The notes beneath the pieces were generated by a model. It was given only the letters and a program-made list of their open reading frames with translations, did no database searches and was not told the DNA's origin. A stretch of DNA of 64,000 nucleotides from Zoogloeaceae bacterium (GTDB taxonomy: Bacteria; Pseudomonadota; Gammaproteobacteria; Burkholderiales; Rhodocyclaceae), in contig JAIRPW010000036.1 in NCBI GenBank assembly GCA_031256795.1, forward strand, positions 1 to 64,000, written 5' to 3'. How positions within the stretch are numbered: position 1 is the stretch's first letter; each line of letters starts with the position of its first letter. Both the position numbers and the translations under genes were made by a program. This document shows positions 29,247 to 39,602 of the stretch, piece after piece.

Positions 29247-30340
29247 TTTTCAGAAAGCGCGCCGTCTCCGCCTGCGCCGCTCTCCGTATCATCATGCTGG
29301 TATTGCGTAGCGATTTTCCGGAAACCTTGCTCGTTTTCCTCGAAAATATCTACCAGGAGCGGATCAAAGTGGCTTCCCTTGCCCCGGAGAATGATTTCAC
29401 GCGCTTCGTTTGGCGTCATTCCCTTCCGGTAGCAGCGCGTTTCCACTACCGCGTCGTACACGTCCGCCACCGCCATCAGACGCGCGCACAGCGGAATGTC
29501 CTTCCCGGACAGACCGCTCGGATAGCCGCTGCCGTCGAATTTCTCATGATGTCCCTCGGCAATCAGAATCGCATATCGGAGATAGCGCTGCGTAGGCGTG
29601 CGCTTATACATCTGGCGCAAAAACCGCCCGCCCATCGTCGTGTGCGTTTTCATGATTTCAAACTCTTCCGGCGTCAATCGGCCTGGTTTCAGAAGAATGG
29701 TGTCGCTGATGCTGATTTTACCAATGTCATGCAACGGCGCTGCGCGCGTGAAAAAAGAAAGTTCTTCTTCCGTCAGCAAAGCGTCGCGCGCGTCCCCGCT
29801 GCTCTGTCGGGCAATCAGCCCGCGCCCCAGAAGCTCCACATAACGGCTGGTGCGAATGATATGCCCGCCCGTATCCGCATCCCGGTATTCCACGATCTCC
29901 GAAAAGCCATGCACGATGCTATCTTCCAACTCCTGCACCGTATGCTCCAAAGAGCGCTGGTAGCCGAAAAACCGCAGATGGTGATCAATGCGATGCAGCA
30001 ATATCTTTTGGTTAAAAGGCTTGGTGATGAAATCTACCGCGCCGCATTCCAGCCCGTGAATTTCAGACTCAGAATCATGGTTCGCGGTCAAGAAAATGAC
30101 CGGAATGTCGCTCAAAGAATCTTTGGCCTTCAGATGCGCAATCGTCTCGAAACCGTCCATTTCCGGCATTTCGATGTCTAAAAGGATGAGGTCGGGACGC
30201 TCTTTTTCGCAAATTTTCAGCGCCTGCTCGCCGGACTTGGCCAAAATTACGCGGTAATTTCCGCCAATCTGCCCCGCGATATACAGCAGGTTCACTTTGT
30301 TGTCGTCCACAACCAGGATGAGACCGCGATTCATGAACAA
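29243..30340 (-). CDS. Response regulator with HD-GYP phosphodiesterase domain
   Basis: LILVVDDNKVNLLYI..PDLILLDIEMPEMDGFE..LTANHDSESE REC; HDIGKISISDTILLKPGRL and GHHEKFDGSGYP intact HD-GYP. Confidence 0.95.
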   Translation of the reverse strand: MFMNRGLILVVDDNKVNLLYIAGQIGGNYRVILAKSGEQALKICEKERPDLILLDIEMPEMDGFETIAHLKAKDSLSDIPVIFLTANHDSESEIHGLECGAVDFITKPFNQKILLHRIDHHLRFFGYQRSLEHTVQELEDSIVHGFSEIVEYRDADTGGHIIRTSRYVELLGRGLIARQSSGDARDALLTEEELSFFTRAAPLHDIGKISISDTILLKPGRLTPEEFEIMKTHTTMGGRFLRQMYKRTPTQRYLRYAILIAEGHHEKFDGSGYPSGLSGKDIPLCARLMAVADVYDAVVETRCYRKGMTPNEAREIILRGKGSHFDPLLVDIFEENEQGFRKIATQYQHDDTESGAGGDGALSEK

Positions 30341-30579
30341 GATTTCCTACAAGAAAACATAACCAAAAAGTGCCTGAATCCGCCAAGACCAAGAAAACAA
30401 AAACACACAATACAGCATATGTTCTCCCATAGACACACTTTATCTTATCGTTTTTTTTAGTCTGCCGGATGTAAAAGTATTGATTTTTCCTATTTTCGCG
30501 CTTCCTGTCCGTTGTGTTAGACTTTCGCGCTACGTCATGTCCTTACTGTTCACGGTTTTCATTTTTCACGAGGCCTCGC

Positions 30580-30936
30580 ATGAAAAAAGTTTTGCTTTCC
30601 CTGGCGCTGCTTCTTCCCGCTATCGCCGCTCTGGCGCAAGAACCCCCCTATATCTATAAGCAATTCGCTTTCATTCCTAAACAATTCGTATCGGGATCGC
30701 TTTCCGCCGCCCAGAAAGCCGACCTCGACTTTTGTCTCCAAACCGCCAGAGAACGCCAGGAGCAGGCCAAAGTCAATCCTTCTGGGATGGGGGATCTATT
30801 CGGCGTTTCCATGAGCGAATGTTTGACAAACGACGAACAAGGAAAAGGCTGGAATATGCTGGAGAAAACCGCTGCCGGATGGAAACCTGTTCCTGTCCAT
30901 CGCGCAGTGCGCACCCTCATGGGCTTTCCTAACTGA
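30580..30936 (+). CDS. Small exported protein of unknown function
   Basis: Start MKKVLLSLALLLPAIAALAQEPPYIYK = clear signal peptide; two Cys in mature part; track ORF overextended at N-terminus. Confidence 0.7.
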   Translation: MKKVLLSLALLLPAIAALAQEPPYIYKQFAFIPKQFVSGSLSAAQKADLDFCLQTARERQEQAKVNPSGMGDLFGVSMSECLTNDEQGKGWNMLEKTAAGWKPVPVHRAVRTLMGFPN

Positions 30937-31077
30937 GATTTCCGCGGCATTTCCAAAAGCTGTCCTTTCCTGTCTGGATTTGATCAGGGTGCGTTTTTCT
31001 TCTGTGCCAAAACGGCGTCCTCTCCTGTGCGAATCGCGCGCGGTTGCTTTGTCTTATGAAATCCCGCCTATTTTCTG

Positions 31078-33264
31078 ATGTCTGATTCCCTTCTCGCGGT
31101 TTTGAATTCGCAACAAAAAAAAGCGGTCACGCTGCCTGTAAGCAATCCGCCCGCGCATGGCCTGATTTTGGCAGGCGCGGGCAGCGGCAAAACGCGGGTT
31201 CTGACCACGCGCGCGGCCTGGCTTTTGGCCACGGGACAAAGCGCTCCGCACGCGATTTTGGCCGTCACCTTTACTAACAAAGCCGCGCATGAAATGCGCT
31301 CCAGACTCGCGTCCATGACCACAGTCAGTCTGCATGCGCTATGGATCGGCACTTTTCACGGCCTCTGCCACCGAATGCTGCGCTTGCATCATCAAGAGGC
31401 GAATCTGCCGAAAACGTTTCAGATACTAGATCGCGCCGACCAACTTTCCGCCATAAAACGCCTGGTCAAGGAAATGAGCGTAGATGACGAAAAGCACCCT
31501 CCGCGCGACCTTCTCTACTTTATTGACGCACACAAAGAAGAAGGTATACGCGCCTACGCAGTGGAAGCATGGGACAATTTTTCCCGGCAGCGCAAAGAAA
31601 TTTATGAGGCTTATGAGGCGCAATGCCAGCGCGAAGGCGCAGTAGATTTTTCCGAGCTGCTCTTGCGCGCCCACGAATTATTGTCCAGCAATGAACCTTT
31701 GCGCCGACACTATCAAGAGCGCTTTCGGCATATCCTGATTGATGAATTCCAGGATACGAACCGGTTGCAATACGAATGGCTGCAACTTCTCGCGGGCAAG
31801 GAAACCACCCTGTTCGCGGTAGGCGACGACGACCAGAGCATTTATGCTTTTCGCGGCGCCAAAATCGGCAACATGCGGGACTTTGAGCGCCGCTATGCCG
31901 GAGAACGCATCATCCGTCTGGAACAAAATTATCGCTCGCACGGCAACATTCTGGGAGCCGCCAACGCGCTCATTCGACATAACCGTGAACGTCTGGGTAA
32001 AAATTTATGGACAGAGGCGGACGCCGGTGAGCCGATTCGCGTATTTCCCGCCTGTTCTGATCTGGAAGAAGCCGCAGCCATCGCAGAAGAAATTGACGCT
32101 CTGAAGCAGGACGGAAACCCTTACGATAGCGTCGCGCTTCTTTACCGCGCCAACGCGCAGTCACGAGCGCTGGAACACGAGTTGTTCATCCGCGCCATCC
32201 CCTATCGCGTCTATGGCGGGCTTCGTTTTTTTGAGCGGCAGGAAATCAAGCACGCGCTCGCCTATCTGCGTCTCATTGCCAATCCGGCGGACGATACCGC
32301 CTTTTTGCGCGTCGTTAACTTCCCGGCGCGGGGCATTGGCGCGCGCGCGCTGGAAAGTCTGCAAGCCATCGCGCGGCAGCGGCACACATGCCTTTATGAC
32401 GCGGCGGCGTCGCTTTCCGGAAAAGCCGGAATGGCCGTCAGCGGCTTTATTCGCGTAGTGAATCTGCTGCGGCAAGAAAAAGCGCGTCTCACACTTTCCG
32501 AACTCGTAGAGCAAATGCTGGAAAGCAGCGGACTTACCGCGCATTATCAGGCGGACAGAAAAAAGGAAAATCAGGAACGCCTGGAAAATCTCGATGAACT
32601 CATCAACGCCGCCGCTCTTTTTACTGCCGGTGAAACGGACATGGCGGAATCCACGGCGGATCCGCTCCTTGCTTTTTTGAGTCACGCCTCGCTGGAAGCG
32701 GGCGAGTATCAAGCGGGAATCAATGAATCTGCCGTACAGCTGATGACTGTGCACGCCGCCAAGGGACTGGAGTTTGATCACGTTTTCATCACGGGCCTGG
32801 AAGAAGGACTTTTCCCGCACGATAACGCGGTAGATGACAATGCCCAGGAAGAAGAGCGACGGCTTATGTACGTCGCCATGACCCGCGCTCGGCGGCGTCT
32901 TTACCTTACGCGCGCGGAGAGCCGCCTTTTGCATGGGCAGCGACGCTACTGCCTGCCTTCCCGGTTTTTCCAGGAAATTCCGTCCGAATTTCTGAAAAAC
33001 GCTTTTTCCTCCTCTTTTTCCCGCGCGTCCATGAGCGATGCGGCGGCGGAGCGTAACGCCGCGCCGTCTTTTCCGCCTGAAAAAACACCAGAATTGCCGG
33101 GCGGCCTCAGAATCGGCATGAATGTCCGCCATGCTACCTATGGATTTGGCGTAATTGTGGACGCGGAAATTCAATGCGCGGAAGAAGCGCGCGTGCAGGT
33201 CAATTTTGGCAGCAACGGCATGAAATGGCTGGCTTTGCCGCAGGCGCGACTGGAAGCTGCCTAG
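31078..33264 (+). CDS. uvrD: UvrD/Rep-family ATP-dependent DNA helicase
   Basis: LNSQQKKAVTL, AGAGSGKTRVLTTRAAWL, DEFQDTNRLQYEWL, VGDDDQSIYAFRGA, LMTVHAAKGLEFDHVFITGLEEGLFPH. Confidence 0.93.
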   Translation: MSDSLLAVLNSQQKKAVTLPVSNPPAHGLILAGAGSGKTRVLTTRAAWLLATGQSAPHAILAVTFTNKAAHEMRSRLASMTTVSLHALWIGTFHGLCHRMLRLHHQEANLPKTFQILDRADQLSAIKRLVKEMSVDDEKHPPRDLLYFIDAHKEEGIRAYAVEAWDNFSRQRKEIYEAYEAQCQREGAVDFSELLLRAHELLSSNEPLRRHYQERFRHILIDEFQDTNRLQYEWLQLLAGKETTLFAVGDDDQSIYAFRGAKIGNMRDFERRYAGERIIRLEQNYRSHGNILGAANALIRHNRERLGKNLWTEADAGEPIRVFPACSDLEEAAAIAEEIDALKQDGNPYDSVALLYRANAQSRALEHELFIRAIPYRVYGGLRFFERQEIKHALAYLRLIANPADDTAFLRVVNFPARGIGARALESLQAIARQRHTCLYDAAASLSGKAGMAVSGFIRVVNLLRQEKARLTLSELVEQMLESSGLTAHYQADRKKENQERLENLDELINAAALFTAGETDMAESTADPLLAFLSHASLEAGEYQAGINESAVQLMTVHAAKGLEFDHVFITGLEEGLFPHDNAVDDNAQEEERRLMYVAMTRARRRLYLTRAESRLLHGQRRYCLPSRFFQEIPSEFLKNAFSSSFSRASMSDAAAERNAAPSFPPEKTPELPGGLRIGMNVRHATYGFGVIVDAEIQCAEEARVQVNFGSNGMKWLALPQARLEAA

Positions 33265-33374
33265 CCGTGTCTTTATTGAGTACGGTATGACACGGGAAAT
33301 ATTCCTTCCTCAATTTTTCACATAAATCCGTACAATAACCGCCGAAAGAAACTTCCATTTCCCGCGCATGAGTT

Positions 33375-33629
33375 ATGAATGTATTCCGGCTTTTTTTCTT
33401 CGCTTTGATCGTCTGGATGATTTGGCGTCTCCTGCGCCCGTCCGCGCGGAAAACGCCGCCGCCGCCCGCCTCTTCCCATGCGGCTTCCGCAGCTGGCGAG
33501 ACGATACGCGCCTGTGCGCATTGCGGCGTTCATGTGCCGGAAAGCGAAGCCGTTTTGTGTTCTGACGGAACTTTTTATTGCTCCGAACGGCATTTGCGCA
33601 TGGCGCGCAATCAAGAGGAAAAACCGTGA
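33375..33629 (+). CDS. PP0621-family small membrane protein with C-x2-C...C-x(n)-C metal-binding-like motif
   Basis: N-terminal TM, CAHCGVHVPESEAVLCSDGTFYCSERHL; stop overlaps GTG start of the next gene. Confidence 0.75.
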   Translation: MNVFRLFFFALIVWMIWRLLRPSARKTPPPPASSHAASAAGETIRACAHCGVHVPESEAVLCSDGTFYCSERHLRMARNQEEKP

Positions 33630-35290
33630 GCAAAACGTTGAAGCGCGACAACGGCGGCGCAACCGCGCGCCGCGTGCCGCTACGGCTTTCTGCGTCCATG
33701 CTGGAAGAAGAAGAGAAGACTACGCGCGCCGGAATTTTCTCTCTTTGGCGAATGCTACAGCTTTTCAATGGCTATCGGCTGATTCTGAATCTTGCCCTGG
33801 CTTCCCTGCCCTTCTATTCCCAGATTTTTCCGTTTTTCCCGGAAGATCGCGTCTGGGTGATCGCCATAGGATTTTTACTCGCCGCATTGACAGGAATCGG
33901 CTTGCTGCTGTCTTGCATATGGCGCAAAAGATTTTATGAGCAGCTTACCGCGCAGGTTTTTTTTGACGCTTTTTTTATTGGCTTCCTATCGTATTTTCTC
34001 AATGACGTCCATAACAGTCACAACCTGGCCCTGTTAATTTCCATTGCGGGAGCGAGTCTCATCGCGCAGGGGCGCATGGCGCAGCTTTATGCCGCGATGG
34101 CTACCATTTCCGTGCTGGTGACAGAAATTCTTTCCGTCATTGAACGCGGGCATATTGACAGCGAAATTACCTCTGCCGGTTTTTTGAGCGTTGGCTTTTT
34201 TGCCCTGGCTACCTCCGCTACGCTCCTGGGACGCTATATGGCCAGAAACGAAGCGCTGGCGCGGCAACATCGCATGGAACGCGACAATCAGATGCGCATC
34301 AGCCAGCAGGTGATGGAACAAATGCAGGATGGCGTTTTGATCGTTGATTCCGAAGGACAAATCATTGGCATGAATATCCGGGCGCAGGAAATTCTTGATC
34401 TGACGGATACAAAAGAAATATCGCTTTCCAGCGTACTTCCAGAACTGGAGGCAGGGTATCGCCGCTGGCGAAAGGAAAAAGGCGCGAATACGCTGGAAAT
34501 CATCCGCGCCGCCTCTGACGTCTCTCCCCATGCCAAGGAGATTTTCGCCCGTTTTCTGCCCACGCAGAGTACAACGGAGCAAACGCTGATTTTTCTGGAA
34601 GATTTGGGACGTCTGCGTAATGAGGCTCAGCAGTTGAAACTGGCGTCTTTGGGACGCCTCACCGCGAATATCGCGCACGAGATCAGAAATCCGCTGGCCG
34701 CGATCAGTCATGCTTCCGAACTGCTCGCGGAGGACAATCAAAGCCCGCTGCATGATCGCTTATCCAAAATTATCCATGACAACATTCATCGGCTTGACCG
34801 CATCATTCAGGATATTCTTGTTTTGGGGCGGCAAAGTACGCACGCGGAAACGCGGGAAAGCATTTGCCTGAAAGCGTGGCTTGAGCGCTTCGCCGCGCTT
34901 TTGTCGGAACAGGAAAAGCTGGAGGACGGCGTGCTTATGGTTCGCGCTCCCAAAGACGCATATCTATTATTTGCGCCGTCGCAGCTGCAACAAGTCATGT
35001 GGAATCTCGTCATGAACGCGCTACGCTATTCCACGCGGCGGCAAGGCGCGATACGGCTGGAGGCGAGATTGCCAGACAATCATGTGGAACTGCATGTGAT
35101 TGACGATGGGCCTGGTATTTCTCAGGAATTGAAAGCCCAGGTTTTCGAGCCGTTCTTTACTACTTTCGCGCAAGGCACGGGACTGGGTCTGCATATCGCC
35201 CAAGAACTGTGTCTGGCCAACCAATCGCGTTTGTTTTTGGGCAACGAGGGAGGCGGTCATTTTATTTTGCGAGGAGTAATTCCAGCATGA
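33626..35290 (+). CDS. pilS: PilS-like sensor histidine kinase
   Basis: 6-TM N-terminus, PAS, LGRLTANIAHEIRNPLAAISHASELL, VMNALRYS, GTGLGLHIAQELC; followed by a pilR-like gene. GTG start overlapping upstream stop. Confidence 0.85.
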   Translation: MSKTLKRDNGGATARRVPLRLSASMLEEEEKTTRAGIFSLWRMLQLFNGYRLILNLALASLPFYSQIFPFFPEDRVWVIAIGFLLAALTGIGLLLSCIWRKRFYEQLTAQVFFDAFFIGFLSYFLNDVHNSHNLALLISIAGASLIAQGRMAQLYAAMATISVLVTEILSVIERGHIDSEITSAGFLSVGFFALATSATLLGRYMARNEALARQHRMERDNQMRISQQVMEQMQDGVLIVDSEGQIIGMNIRAQEILDLTDTKEISLSSVLPELEAGYRRWRKEKGANTLEIIRAASDVSPHAKEIFARFLPTQSTTEQTLIFLEDLGRLRNEAQQLKLASLGRLTANIAHEIRNPLAAISHASELLAEDNQSPLHDRLSKIIHDNIHRLDRIIQDILVLGRQSTHAETRESICLKAWLERFAALLSEQEKLEDGVLMVRAPKDAYLLFAPSQLQQVMWNLVMNALRYSTRRQGAIRLEARLPDNHVELHVIDDGPGISQELKAQVFEPFFTTFAQGTGLGLHIAQELCLANQSRLFLGNEGGGHFILRGVIPA

Positions 35291-36756
35291 ATGTCCCGGT
35301 CAAAAGCAAGGGAAGCGGCAAAGCAGTCAAGCCGCGCGCCCTTATTGTGGACGACGAGGCCGATATCCGGGAGCTTCTGGAATTAACCTTGACGCGCATG
35401 GGATTGGATACCGATTGCGCCGCCTCGGTAGAAGAGACGCTCGCGCTTCTGAAAAAGAGAAACTATCAGCTTTGTCTGACCGACATGCGGCTTCCAGACG
35501 GCGATGGCCTGGAAATTGTTCGCGCCATTGGAGAACAGAATAATCGGAGAGCAGACCCTTTGCCTGTCGCGGTCATCACCGCGTATGGCAACATGGAAAA
35601 CGCGGTTTCCGCCCTAAAATCCGGGGCGTTTGACTATCTGGCCAAACCCATCGGTCTGGAAGAGCTGCGCGCGCTGGTCAACTCCGCCCTTCGCATGAAC
35701 AAAGAAAAAACCGCCGCCAATACAGACAGAAAAACCGGTACGCATCATGGAAACGCCACGCACGGAGGAATGCTGCTTGGCAAATCGCCCGCGATGGCGA
35801 AGGTAGCGGCGCTTATAGAAAAGCTGGCGAAAAATCAGGCGCCTATTTACATTTCCGGAGAATCCGGCAGCGGCAAAGAGGTTGCGGCGCGGCGCATTCA
35901 CGCAATCAGCGCCCGCGCCGACGCGCCTTTTGTGCCAGTCAACTGCGGCGCAATTCCGGAAAATTTGATGGAAAGCGAATTTTTCGGGTATCGCAAGGGC
36001 GCGTTTACTGGCGCGGACAGCGACCGGGACGGATTTTTTCAAACCGCGCGGAACGGCACGCTCTTTCTGGACGAGGTTGCCGATTTGCCGCTTCTGATGC
36101 AAGTCAAACTCCTGCGCGCCATTCAGGAGAAAAAAGTCCGCAAGGTAGGCAGCCCGATTGAAGAGGCGGTCAATGTCCGCATCATTTCCGCGACACACAA
36201 AAACCTGCGCCACTGTGTTGAGCAGGGAACCTTCCGGCAGGATCTGTATTATCGGCTCAATGTCATTGAACTGACCATGCCGCCATTGCGCGAACGGCGC
36301 GAGGATCTGCCCGAATTGGTGGAAACCATTTTGGCGCGCATTACCGGTCTGCCCGCGCCCGACATCCCCAAACTGGACAAATCCGCCTGGCAGGCGCTCA
36401 AAACACATCCCTTTCTGGGCAATGTCCGAGAACTGGAAAATGTATTGGAACGCGCTACCGCGCTATGCGATGGACGATACATTCGCGCGGAGGACCTTTC
36501 TTTGGATCAGGTAGAGCATTCCATCGTCACGCCTGCCGGAGAAATTCTCCAGATTGGCGACGAACCTGAAACGGAACGCGCCCTGAAACATCGCCTTCCG
36601 GAACCGCTTGAAAACTATCTGAATCGCACCGAACACGCGATGCTGACCGAAGCGCTCAAAGAAAGCGGACAAGACCCGGAAGAAGCCGCAAAGTTATTGG
36701 GCATTACCCCAGAATCTTTCGCGTTTCGTATGGCCGCTTTATCTGACCCAAAATAA
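35287..36756 (+). CDS. pilR: PilR-like sigma-54-dependent response regulator
   Basis: REC, ISGESGSGKEVAARRIH, GAFTGADSDRDGFFQTARNGTLFLDEVADLP; C-terminal Fis-type HTH. Confidence 0.9.
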   Translation: MNVPVKSKGSGKAVKPRALIVDDEADIRELLELTLTRMGLDTDCAASVEETLALLKKRNYQLCLTDMRLPDGDGLEIVRAIGEQNNRRADPLPVAVITAYGNMENAVSALKSGAFDYLAKPIGLEELRALVNSALRMNKEKTAANTDRKTGTHHGNATHGGMLLGKSPAMAKVAALIEKLAKNQAPIYISGESGSGKEVAARRIHAISARADAPFVPVNCGAIPENLMESEFFGYRKGAFTGADSDRDGFFQTARNGTLFLDEVADLPLLMQVKLLRAIQEKKVRKVGSPIEEAVNVRIISATHKNLRHCVEQGTFRQDLYYRLNVIELTMPPLRERREDLPELVETILARITGLPAPDIPKLDKSAWQALKTHPFLGNVRELENVLERATALCDGRYIRAEDLSLDQVEHSIVTPAGEILQIGDEPETERALKHRLPEPLENYLNRTEHAMLTEALKESGQDPEEAAKLLGITPESFAFRMAALSDPK

Positions 36757-36777
36757 GCGGCGACGAAAAGTAGGCGC

Positions 36778-36811
36778 AAAAAAAGAAGACGCCATGACGT
36801 CTGGCGTCTTC
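36778..36811 (-). terminator. Intrinsic terminator of tRNA-Arg
   Basis: Minus strand GAAGACGCCA-GACGTCA-TGGCGTCTTC-TTTTTTT, perfect 10-bp arms with T run. Confidence 0.85.
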
Positions 36812-36821
36812 CCTGAAATTC

Positions 36822-36898
36822 TGGCGCGCCCGGAGCGATTCGAACGCCCGACCCCTTGGTTCGTAGCCAAGTACTCTATCCAGCTGAGCTACGGGCGC
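36822..36898 (-). tRNA. tRNA-Arg (anticodon ACG)
   Basis: GCGCCCGTAGCTCAGCTGGATAGAGTACTTGGCTACGAACCAAGGGGTCGGGCGTTCGAATCGCTCCGGGCGCGCCA; full cloverleaf with encoded CCA. Confidence 0.97.
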
Positions 36899-37084
36899 GC
36901 TGTGCAGAAGTTGCGTATTTTCCAAAAAAGCAAAGGCGCTGTCAAGCATACGCCCGTATCCACGCCCTTTTTAGCCGAACATTTTTCCCGTGCGGCAAGT
37001 ATTTCAGTCAATTTTCCGCACCGGGATCCGCGCGGAAGGCTCTGTCCGCGTTCCTGCCGCCGACGGAAATAAATTCCCGCTGCA

Positions 37085-38530
37085 TCACAGACTTTGCGTG
37101 TAAGCAGGAGAATTTCCGTTCAAAACTCCCGTAAGCCGCTCCCTGGCGCGAATCGCCGCCGCTCTGACTTGACCGGGAGAAGTCCCGCCAACATGATCTC
37201 GCGCAGCCAGAGCCCCCTCGACTGTCAGCGTGGCGAAAACATCGTCTTCAATGAGCGGAGAAAGCTCTTTGAGTGCCGAAAGCGGCAGTTCCGACAAATC
37301 TACGCCCAATTCCTCCGCGACCTTTACAGCGCGCCCTACCGCCTCATGCGCGTCGCGAAAAGGCAGACCTTTTCGCGTCAAATAATCCGCGAGGTCTGTA
37401 GCGGTAGCGAAGCCGTCGGCCAGCGCAGCGCGCATGGCTTCTGGACGCGCCGTTATCCCGCTTGTCATCATGTCCGCGAAGACACGCAGGGTGTCCGTAA
37501 GCGTATCCAGCGTGTCGAAAAGCGGCTCCTTGTCTTCCTGATTGTCTTTGTTATAGGCAAGCGGCTGTCCTTTCATGAGTGTCAAAAGCGCGACAAGATG
37601 CCCTGTGACTCGCCCGGTTTTACCGCGCGCCAATTCCGGCACGTCTGGATTTTTTTTCTGCGGCATGATGGAAGACCCCGTGCAGAACCGATCCGCGATC
37701 CGAACAAATCCCATCCGGGGGGTCATCCATAGCACAAGCTCCTCGGAAAGCCGTGAAATATGAGTCATGACCAGCGCGGACGCGGCGCAAAACTCAATGG
37801 CAAAATCGCGATCGGACACGGCGTCCAGAGAATTCTCGCAAACTGCCTCAAAACCCAGTTCAGCGGCGACCATAGCGCGGTCAATGGGATACGTCGTTCC
37901 CGCCAGCGCCGCCGCGCCCAGCGGCAGACGGTTAATGCGACGGCGACAATCTAAAAGACGCTCGGCGTCCCGCAAAAACATCTCAAAATAGGCCAGCATA
38001 TGATGGCCGAACGTGATCGGCTGCGCGACCTGCAAATGCGTAAAACCGGGCATCGGCGTCGCCGCTTCCCGCTCGGCCAGACCAATAAGCGCCTCGCACA
38101 GCGCGCGCAGCAAAAGAACGGCTTCATCCACGCCATCGCGCAGATATAAACGAATGTCCGTCGCTACCTGATCATTGCGTGAACGCCCTGTGTGTAACCG
38201 CTTGCCCGCGTCCCCCACAAGCGCGGTCAGGCGTTTTTCGATATTAAAATGCACGTCTTCCAGGTCAACCGACCAGTCAAAGCGCCCTGTCTCGATTTCT
38301 TTATGAATCGCCGCCATGCCGCGCTCAATCGCCACCAGGTCCTCGGAGTCGAGAATGCCTTGCCGCGCGAGCATACGCGCGTGCGCGAGCGAACCCCGGA
38401 TGTCCTGCCGCCACAGGCGGCGATCAAAAGAAACAGAAGCGGTGTAGCGTTTGACGAGGTCAGAAACCGATTCAGAAAAACGCCCGCCCCATGTATATTG
38501 CGAAGCCGGATCAGAGAACGCGGAGGTCAT
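37085..38530 (-). CDS. argH: Argininosuccinate lyase
   Basis: [43 protein letters not shown]; start [11 protein letters not shown], track ORF N-terminally overextended. Confidence 0.97.
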   Translation of the reverse strand: MTSAFSDPASQYTWGGRFSESVSDLVKRYTASVSFDRRLWRQDIRGSLAHARMLARQGILDSEDLVAIERGMAAIHKEIETGRFDWSVDLEDVHFNIEKRLTALVGDAGKRLHTGRSRNDQVATDIRLYLRDGVDEAVLLLRALCEALIGLAEREAATPMPGFTHLQVAQPITFGHHMLAYFEMFLRDAERLLDCRRRINRLPLGAAALAGTTYPIDRAMVAAELGFEAVCENSLDAVSDRDFAIEFCAASALVMTHISRLSEELVLWMTPRMGFVRIADRFCTGSSIMPQKKNPDVPELARGKTGRVTGHLVALLTLMKGQPLAYNKDNQEDKEPLFDTLDTLTDTLRVFADMMTSGITARPEAMRAALADGFATATDLADYLTRKGLPFRDAHEAVGRAVKVAEELGVDLSELPLSALKELSPLIEDDVFATLTVEGALAARDHVGGTSPGQVRAAAIRARERLTGVLNGNSPAYTQSL

Positions 38531-38537
38531 AAATTCA

Positions 38538-39578
38538 ATGCGCGCGCAAAATAAAAGGGAGAGAAGTATACGGCAAAAAAGAGCGCACCTTTTGCCAGAC
38601 TGGCGGAATCTAGGCATTCTCTTGCGCGCGCTCGTGGGCGTAAATTTTCTCGCGCTGTGCGCGGTTGTGGCGGCCTTTCCGCTGAACACGGCGCTACAGC
38701 GTTTCGCCGAAAGCGCGGTCTGGGTGGAACCTTTGCTGTTCCTCAACCTAGCCGTTCTTGCGCTTGCGCGCGATTTGCTCTGGCGTATTCCCCCGCGTCT
38801 GGCACAAGGATTGACGCTTGCTTTTGCCATACTATCCGCGCTCTTGCTGCGTAACGGCCTTTTCTTGCTTTCCATCGCTCCAGAGACAGAAATTTTGCGT
38901 CCCGCCCTGCTTTCCGCAGCCGCAACCGTTTTTTTGCTGCTCTATTTTGAATTGCGCTCTCAGGCTCTTTCCCCGAGGCTGGAAGAGGCGCGTTTAAGCG
39001 CCCTGAACGCTCGCATCCGTCCGCATTTTCTTTTTAATTCCTTAAACACTGTGCTGGCGCTGATTCGCGCCGACTCCGCTGGCGCGGAACGCGCGCTGGA
39101 AAATTTGGCGGAACTTTTCCGCGCAATCCTCAAGGACTCCAAAGAATTAACGCCGCTTTCCGAAGAAATTGCCCTGGGACGCCAATACCTGGAACTGGAA
39201 AAACTGCGATTGGGAGAGCGGTTACGGGTTACCTGGGAAATTGACCAGATGTCGCGGGATACATTGATTCCGCCGCTCATGCTCCAGCCCCTGCTGGAAA
39301 ACGCGGTCTATCACGGCGTGGAGCCGCTGCCGGAAGGCGGGGAAATTCACGTGCGCCTGGGGCGTGAAAATGATCTCCTGCGCATCCATGTCACCAACAG
39401 CAAAAGCGCCGCAGAAAACGCCCGTCAGGGCAGCCACATGGCGTTGAAAAATATTCGCCAGCGCCTGGAACTCTTTTATGATATGGAAGCCACGCTGGAA
39501 ATACGCGCGCGGCCAGAAACCTGGCAGGTCACAATGACACTGCCCTGCCGACGTTCTCTGCTTTCCGTCTTTGAATAA
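38538..39578 (+). CDS. algZ: AlgZ/LytS-type sensor histidine kinase
   Basis: [43 protein letters not shown]; paired with LytTR regulator. Confidence 0.88.
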   Translation: MRAQNKRERSIRQKRAHLLPDWRNLGILLRALVGVNFLALCAVVAAFPLNTALQRFAESAVWVEPLLFLNLAVLALARDLLWRIPPRLAQGLTLAFAILSALLLRNGLFLLSIAPETEILRPALLSAAATVFLLLYFELRSQALSPRLEEARLSALNARIRPHFLFNSLNTVLALIRADSAGAERALENLAELFRAILKDSKELTPLSEEIALGRQYLELEKLRLGERLRVTWEIDQMSRDTLIPPLMLQPLLENAVYHGVEPLPEGGEIHVRLGRENDLLRIHVTNSKSAAENARQGSHMALKNIRQRLELFYDMEATLEIRARPETWQVTMTLPCRRSLLSVFE

Positions 39579-39602
39579 TTCCGAAGTGCCTTTTGTTGCA
39601 TC

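Noticed and set aside
28002-30181. Long plus-strand ORFs (313 and 328 aa) opposite the Cache-Hpt and HD-GYP genes
   Set aside because: Antisense to strongly supported domains; compositionally biased shadow ORFs.
32161-33174. 337-aa minus-strand ORF antisense to the UvrD-family helicase
   Set aside because: Shadow ORF; basic low-information composition and no RBS or promoter context.
36822-36898. tRNA-Arg as an integration site for a genomic island
   Set aside because: No integrase, no direct repeat of the tRNA 3' end found nearby, and flanking genes are ordinary.
37094-37732. 212-aa plus-strand ORF antisense to argH
   Set aside because: Arg/Ser-rich shadow ORF over conserved ArgH sequence.
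38531-38875. N-terminal extension of the argH ORF in the track
   Set aside because: Extension is Ser/Arg/Lys-rich and overlaps algZ coding; the ArgH family begins near WGGRFSE, matching start 38530.
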